Source: Actinia tenebrosa
Taxonomy: Eukaryota > Cnidaria > Anthozoa > Actiniaria > Actiniidae
NCBI RefSeq assembly: GCF_009602425.1
Contig: NW_022261849.1
Location: 187,996-251,995, forward strand
Direction of reading: 5' to 3'
DNA: 64,000 nt
The stretch's first letter is position 1, and each line of letters starts with the position of its first letter. Positions 60,401 through 64,000 of the stretch are shown one piece after another. Below the pieces are notes generated by a model. It searched no databases. It was not told the DNA's origin and worked only from the letters and a program-made list of their open reading frames with translations. Position numbers and translations under genes: made by a program.

Positions 60401-63400
60401 AAAAGGAGGAGGTTGATCTGATGAACGAAGGCAAAGAATCAACAGAAGAAACAAGTACAGGTAAGATTGAAATACTTAGTGTTTTCAAACTTCCAAGTTC
60501 ATTTAATAGTCTCAAGGTAGCCTTGCCATTGGATTGACATGAGACAAACAGTGAGCTTGCAATGATAGAGACCTTTTTTGAACATCTTGGACAATTATTC
60601 ACGTCTCTATCAAGACACATGAATATGGATACAACTCAAGCAAAGAATTTTATGCTCGGCATTCAAGAAAATGATAGTCTCAAGCTAAAGAGAAAAAGTG
60701 GATGGGTTCCAGTGGAGAAATTATTTTTAATTTATTTATCAATATGTCTACCTTTACTCAGGAAACTTATCTTCTGAGAGCGCCAAGGACAAAGAACCAT
60801 CAGAAAAGACAAGTAAAGGTGACATTGAACAGAAGTCACCTCTAATGCCATCTCAAAGAAGAATCGTAAAACAGCTTCTACAAGTGACTTCCAGTGTCAA
60901 CAAGTCCTTGTCGGAATTCTTTAGCTCTCTTCTGAAATTAAGTGTAGGGACTACTCAAAAGCAACGCCGACCCCCTCACGGTATCAGCACCCCAAGTGCG
61001 CCATCACTGAGTGCTAAAGTAGTCACGTCTCAGCTCTGCAAGGTGCTGAAGAATGCACTATCATGGAAAGGAGCAGCTGCTGATAAGTCATCGCCTGGGT
61101 TGAGGCTTCATTTCTATGTCAATACAATCAACTTTGCATCGAGGCTTCTCTTTGATGATAAGAAGTTCCCATACCATCTGATGCTACAGCAGTTCATGAT
61201 GTCAGGAGCTCTAAACAGTTTATTTGAGTAAGAATGAGTCTTTCATTGATGAAGTTTTTGTTACATTAAATGCCAATAGGCCGTTTGCATGAAGCCTCAA
61301 TTTACTACTACTTCCAAAATGCTTCATGAATTTTCTTTCTTAATCAAATTTGTATTTCCTCATGAGAATAGTAAGACAATTGGTGCAAAAGAAAGTGTAC
61401 GCAAGGGATTTTGGTAGTGGTAGTAAATGACACTATAATGCAATTGACCTACTATATACATGCTGAAACTTTGATTTTTGAAAAATAAACTATCAATTTA
61501 AATTTATCTTTGTAGGAAATTTAATTGGGTTTTGAGTCAAGGAGGTAAAATACCACTTGATGCCGCAGCAGATCACCCAGACATGCCAGGTACTACATGT
61601 ATAAACATTTCATTAATAATTTCGTAAAAGGGTTGTTTGTGAGATGGGTGTAGCCTGCAGGCAATATCTCAAATAAATAATAAATAAATAATTTTCATTT
61701 AAAGTATTTTGTTATTACAATTGATGGAGATCTCTCTTTATATTTTGATCTGACTGTGCACATCCATTTACATTTACTTTTGATGTTTTTCTTTGCTAGA
61801 TGGCACAGAAGAAATGATTGATGCCTGGTTAGTTTTTGTTGAAAAACTAGTCAATACTAAGGCCATCCTTGAATCACCACACAGTCTACCCGCTTCGTCA
61901 AATGCTGAAGGTTTTGTGCCATTCAAGCCCATTCAGTTCCTTATCAAGACACACAAGGTAACATTTTAATAGTTATGTGTACATGCAACTGAAGGAATTA
62001 AGATGAGAGTTAAGACCCAAGAGGTGAGTTCACTCTCCCCTCACCTCTGGGGTTTCAGGTTCAATTCCTGGACTTGGCATCACAAGTAATATTTTTTTAA
62101 TTCTCTCCCTTGACTTGAAGTTTTCTTTCCTGGTTTCTCTGGTTTTCTACCTCTCCCTCTTGCATAACAAAGTTTAACATGCTAAATTCCAATTAGACTA
62201 GTTGACGCTGGCTTATTTTTTAAAAGACGTTGTAGGGACATTTCAGTCCACTGTCAGACCATCTTTAGTGTAAAGATGTTAGAGTCCTGGTTGGAACTTT
62301 CGCATGCTAAATTCCAGTCTATTCTAAAAGAATTTGAATTTGAGACACTTGCAGTGCAGTTGGATTACGATATACTTTTTAAAAAAGAGATTTGCTTAAA
62401 AATCTTTAAAAATTCCCTTCCTCTATGCATTTATTGTGGTTTATAAGATAACTGTTAGAAATCTCGCATTCTGATTGGTTGGGACCGTGTGCTTTATGAG
62501 AGCACACAGCATGCAGGCGCCCTTTGCATTTTATAAAAGAAAAAAGAAATTGTTTGCTGTGCGGTGTGGAGTTATGAAGCACTTGGGGATTGGCAGAACA
62601 CTCGAGAAGTGTCAAAAAGCACTCTGCTACGTGTCGTGCTTCTCCTAATATTTCTCTCGTGTTCTGCCGATCCTTACGTGCTTTATAACTTCACAGCATG
62701 CCCGCTTATTTTCTATTTCTTCAAGATATAGCATCCATGTTTGAACATTTACTTTTCACAGAGGGCATTCAGTGCAGTAGGTCACCTGTGGGGTCATAAG
62801 CCCTTCAAGGTCCATGGATCTCACATAGCAGAGACAATGCTGGCCATCCTTTGCCATGTAGTTCAAGGTGAAAGTATCATCAATGAAAAGTATGGGACAG
62901 ATAAATCAGCCACAAGTAAAGGTGGTGCTACAAGTGTAGAACCCTCTAGTGCATCATCTGTACTTGGTGGAAGAGCTACAACACCCCCACAACCTGAAGT
63001 GGATGACCAAAATGTCCAGCAGGTTTGTTAAGCTGTTACATATTGATGGTGTCTCTCTTTCTACTGTCCTTCACTTCTATATCTAAATTTCGGTTTAGAC
63101 GGTTCGATTTTCACCTACAACTATCGTACACAATACGCTCACGTCTGTCGTAGGCGAGTTGTAGGCTTGATTTACACGCTACGACTCAAGTTGTAGGATG
63201 GTGTGAGCGTGTTGTATACTATAGTTGTAGGCATAAATTGACTGTCTAAACCGGCCTTTACTCCCTAAAGTTGATCCTGCACTTTTACTTTGTTCTACCC
63301 CCCCTTTACCCCCTTACCCCCTTGTCCCTTGTTCAGGTTTGTTTAGTTGTTACGTTTTGTTGGTGTCCCTATTTCCTATTTTGCCCTTGACTCTTCTGTT

Positions 63401-63661
63401 AGACCCTTCTTTTAATTTGACATCCTTACAGTTATTGCTCCTCTGTCAGTTTCAGCTCTTATTCCTGTACTACCATTTGTTTATGGAATTGTTTTTGTCC
63501 TACTGACGTCATGACATTTCCTTTTATCACATTAATAGTTAGTCGACATGGGTTTTACCAGAGCACAAGCAAGGCATGCATTAATGAGCACCAACAGTCT
63601 TGAACAGGCCACAGAGTTTATCCTTAACCACCCATACCCAATGCCTGTTGACCCAATAGGG
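45474..63661 (+). CDS. HUWE1: HUWE1 HECT-type E3 ubiquitin ligase, N-terminal 31 coding exons (1407 aa, continues off window)
   Basis: Exons: 45474-45518, 45730-45828, 47537-47671, 47970-48062, 48447-48520, 49234-49312, 49618-49680, 50033-50107, 50473-50526, 50847-50915, 51296-51395, 51689-51789, 52384-52445, 52700-52788, 53246-53326, 53684-53766, 54081-54176, 54898-55270, 55485-55565, 55761-55867, 56234-56411, 56762-57101, 57478-57535, 58401-58577, 59455-59700, 60280-60460, 60762-61227, 61516-61589, 61800-61957, 62762-63022, 63539-63661. All phases close. It opens [10 protein letters not shown], like vertebrate MKVDRTKLKK. Armadillo-like DUF908 and DUF913 regions follow, with landmarks [23 protein letters not shown]-type, and [12 protein letters not shown]. 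The last exon is the UBA domain ([17 protein letters not shown], about 1367-1407). The linker before it is acidic/low complexity and most diverged. The UIM, WWE and HECT parts must lie to the right. HUWE1 ubiquitinates many nuclear and cytosolic substrates. Confidence 0.97.
46755..46878. repeat. Copy of the 10276-type foldback repeat
   Basis: GTCAGAGAAAGAACAAAATT and GTTTGTATGGAAGAAAATGG as in 10276-10458, ending near TTTCTGGAACCACGCAAC. Confidence 0.65.
47203..47367. mobile_element. CCCATTTCAGACCA-type MITE in HUWE1 intron 2
   Basis: TTCCCATTTCAGACCATGAG and CATGGTCTGAAATGGAAAAA ends with the family core. Confidence 0.8.
48771..49187. mobile_element. Tc1/mariner-like MITE (TA-flanked)
   Basis: TA-CAGTCAATTCAAAAAATG at the left and GAATTGACTG-TA at the right. 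TIRs extend through GTCGTCGACC and GGACCGAAAG for about 65 bases. About 417 bases long, no transposase frame. In HUWE1 intron 5. Confidence 0.8.
49725..49918. mobile_element. TAGAGTGCAT-type MITE, copy 3
   Basis: Shares TTGTACAAATTAGTGCA and TCTACTGAACTTACT with 31023-31172; ends diverged. Confidence 0.65.
50658..50737. repeat. Hairpin repeat
   Basis: CTGAAATTTGGTTTTCGCTG pairs with CAGTAAACACCAATTTCAG. The downstream piece (CCAATTTCAGAACAAGC, TTGAAATGTA) also occurs near 9120-9150. Confidence 0.55.
50960..51215. repeat. Minisatellite based on CCCCAGTTATAAGC
   Basis: About a dozen units of CCCCAGTTATAAGCC with changes, 12-18 bases each. In HUWE1 intron 10. Confidence 0.9.
52060..52290 (-). 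mobile_element. tRNA-derived SINE
   Basis: Complement contains the body (AGAGTTGTTTGTTTGTTCTC) and the tail with GGCATTACGCCATC. Immediately upstream of HUWE1 exon 13. Confidence 0.65.
52553..52655. mobile_element. CCCATTTCAGACCA-type MITE remnant
   Basis: Diverged, keeps GAGAGTATTATTTCATTG and AATGGGGAAAACATTGCACC. Confidence 0.45.
52819..53037. mobile_element. Foldback MITE in HUWE1 intron 14
   Basis: CTTTGCAGTTCCCAGCGCCA pairs with TGGCGCAGGGAACTGTGAAG, and GAGCTTGCAATGATAGAGAC pairs with GTCTCTACCATTGCAAGCTC. A truncated relative is near 60520-60605. Confidence 0.8.
53366..53610 (+). mobile_element. tRNA-derived SINE
   Basis: CACTCGCCTCTCACCTCTGG head and TTTGATCGACCCAGAGGTTG tail. Confidence 0.7.
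53801..53962. mobile_element. Foldback MITE (ATGGACCTTTATCAC ends)
   Basis: ATGGACCTTTATCAC and GTGATAAAGGTCCAT are exact terminal inverted repeats. Confidence 0.8.
54226..54375 (+). repeat. Dispersed repeat, copy 1 of a 58.9-kb partner
   Basis: GTTAATCCAATGCTATATAA and ATCGTTGGGTGTGGCTGTAA identical or nearly so to 58867-59012. Confidence 0.8.
54567..54855. repeat. CATATCTGCCCGGG dispersed repeat, copy 2
   Basis: Partner of 15722-15990; here the GTCAATAAG...CTTATTGAC parts form an inverted pair around a GCTGCGCTCAGTCAGTAC centre. Confidence 0.7.
57203..57387. mobile_element. TAGAGCAGTTTTC MITE, copy 2
   Basis: TAGAGCAGTTTTCACGAACA at the left and CACAGTCATACGAAAACTGC at the right. Confidence 0.7.
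57886..58022 (+). mobile_element. Penelope-like terminal fragment with hammerhead-like core
   Basis: CCGACAAAGGACTAGCATCC then GAAACGTCAG: a GGA/TCC helix followed by GAAAC, as in hammerhead ribozymes of Penelope-like elements; the CTGANGA box reads CCGACAA. No protein-coding part remains. Confidence 0.5.
58640..58745 (-). mobile_element. tRNA-derived SINE fragment
   Basis: TGGAATTTAGAAATTGATTT and the following GGGGGGAAAG are the complement of the SINE tail. Confidence 0.45.
58867..59012 (+). repeat. Dispersed repeat, copy 2
   Basis: Near-identical to 54226-54375. Further right, AGTACAGCAGTGATGTAGCT matches about 21120-21140, so the family may be longer. Confidence 0.8.
59805..60115. repeat. 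ACTCCTTGAAA degenerate tandem repeat
   Basis: CTCCTTGAAAA/TCCTTGAATTT units recur about ten times with irregular spacing. Similar units near 13700-13745. Confidence 0.7.
60600..60660. mobile_element. CCCATTTCAGACCA-type MITE fragment
   Basis: ACATGAATATGGATACAACT, CAAGCAAAGAATTTTA: right half of the family only, next to the truncated relative of 52819-53037. Confidence 0.5.
62010..62205 (+). mobile_element. tRNA-derived SINE
   Basis: CACTCTCCCCTCACCTCTGG, GGTTCAATTCC (B box), body CTCTCCCTTGACTTGAAG, tail AACATGCTAAATTCCAATTA. Confidence 0.75.
62208..62300 (-). mobile_element. Penelope-like end with second hammerhead-like core
   Basis: In complement: CTAAAGATGGTCTGACAGTG, then GACTGAAATGTCC. 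An intact core would be CTGAAGA...GAAAC; both boxes carry single changes. GGTC and GAC(T/C) could form helix II. Confidence 0.4.
62475..62700. repeat. GAGAGCACACAGC dispersed repeat, copy 2
   Basis: GTGCTTTATGAGAGCACACA, CAGAACACTCGAGAAGTGTC and CACTCTGCTACGTGTCGTGC; inverted relation to TTCTGCCGATCCTTACGTGC. Confidence 0.65.
63088..63257. mobile_element. Foldback MITE (CGGTTTAGACGG ends)
   Basis: CGGTTTAGACGGTTCGATTT pairs with ATTGACTGTCTAAACCGG; inner GTTGTAGG/CCTACAAC motifs repeat. In HUWE1 intron 30. Confidence 0.75.
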
Positions 63662-64000
63662 GTAAGTTACAACATGACAATAGTGATAAACACCCACTCC
63701 TGCTAAAACAAATCTTGGAAAAAATAGAGATGAAAAGCCTCTGTAGAGTAGATTTTTTTTGTACATTGTTTATTTTTCTTGTGGTCCTGCTCTTTGCCTT
63801 TTTTTTTTTTTTTTTTNTTCACATACGTTCCCCCCACCACCTCCCCCTTTGCTTGGATCCGAATACCTGTGTCAAACATAGTGTCGTCGGGTTTTTAATA
63901 CACGATGAATCTATGTTCTTAAATTAGGAATGTAAACAAAGATGGGGGACTGGGGGATTTTTTTTTTTTTTTTTGGTTTTTTTTTTTTTTTTTTTTTTGT
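63662..64000 (+). other. Start of HUWE1 intron 31 with homopolymer runs
   Basis: Begins with a GTAAGT donor. Long T runs at about 63800-63820 (with an N at 63817) and 63959-63999 end the window. No further exon is seen. Confidence 0.6.

Overview
The window is eukaryotic nuclear DNA: AT-rich, intron-dense and packed with small foldback repeats. It holds four complete genes, the 5' part of a fifth long one, and one stray terminal exon. I found the genes by reading exons through GT/AG borders with reading-phase bookkeeping and comparing the spliced proteins with remembered vertebrate families. The strong similarity to vertebrate proteins, together with short introns and many MITE-like repeats, suggests an early-branching animal, most likely an anthozoan cnidarian (coral or anemone type). 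That placement is inference. Scattered single N bases suggest a draft assembly.

Layout: (1) 288-401 (+), the last exon of an unrecognised upstream gene. (2) 1803-21690 (+), an ELAPOR1/2 (EIG121/KIAA1324) orthologue, 31 coding exons, 1023 aa, a type I membrane protein of the trans-Golgi/endolysosomal system. (3) 21691-25103, 3'UTR followed by repeat-rich intergenic DNA. (4) 25104-26259 (+), a two-exon FAM169-family gene, 282 aa, GNAT-like. (5) 26260-28129, repeats only. (6) 28130-31535 (-), a seven-exon PIM-type Ser/Thr kinase, 377 aa, with HND in place of the catalytic HRD. (7) 31536-32613, a head-to-head promoter with E2F-like, ZNF143/STAF-like and E-box motifs. (8) 32614-43693 (+), MCM2, 20 coding exons, 878 aa. 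(9) 43694-45473, 3'UTR and a diverged tandem repeat. (10) 45474-63661 (+), the first 31 coding exons (1407 aa) of a HUWE1 orthologue, running off the window just after its UBA domain.

The genes form no pathway or operon. The only linkage that looks functional is the PIM/MCM2 divergent promoter, where a growth-signalling kinase and a replication licensing gene share about 1.08 kb.

Most of the remaining sequence is repeats. There is a tRNA-derived SINE family on both strands, one copy of which carries a 60-bp tandem array. There are several palindromic MITE families, including a nine-copy family with termini like CCCATTTCAGACCA, a family beginning TAGAGTGCAT, and TTAA-flanked giant foldbacks. 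There are Penelope-like terminal fragments with decayed hammerhead-like cores, and a number of mini- and microsatellites. I saw no CRISPR array, no prokaryotic-type system, no convincing tRNA or rRNA gene and no intact transposase, and no clear candidate for a wholly new biological system. The best leads are the non-RD PIM kinase, the shared promoter, a possible truncating alternative exon in ELAPOR, and the SINE-born minisatellite.
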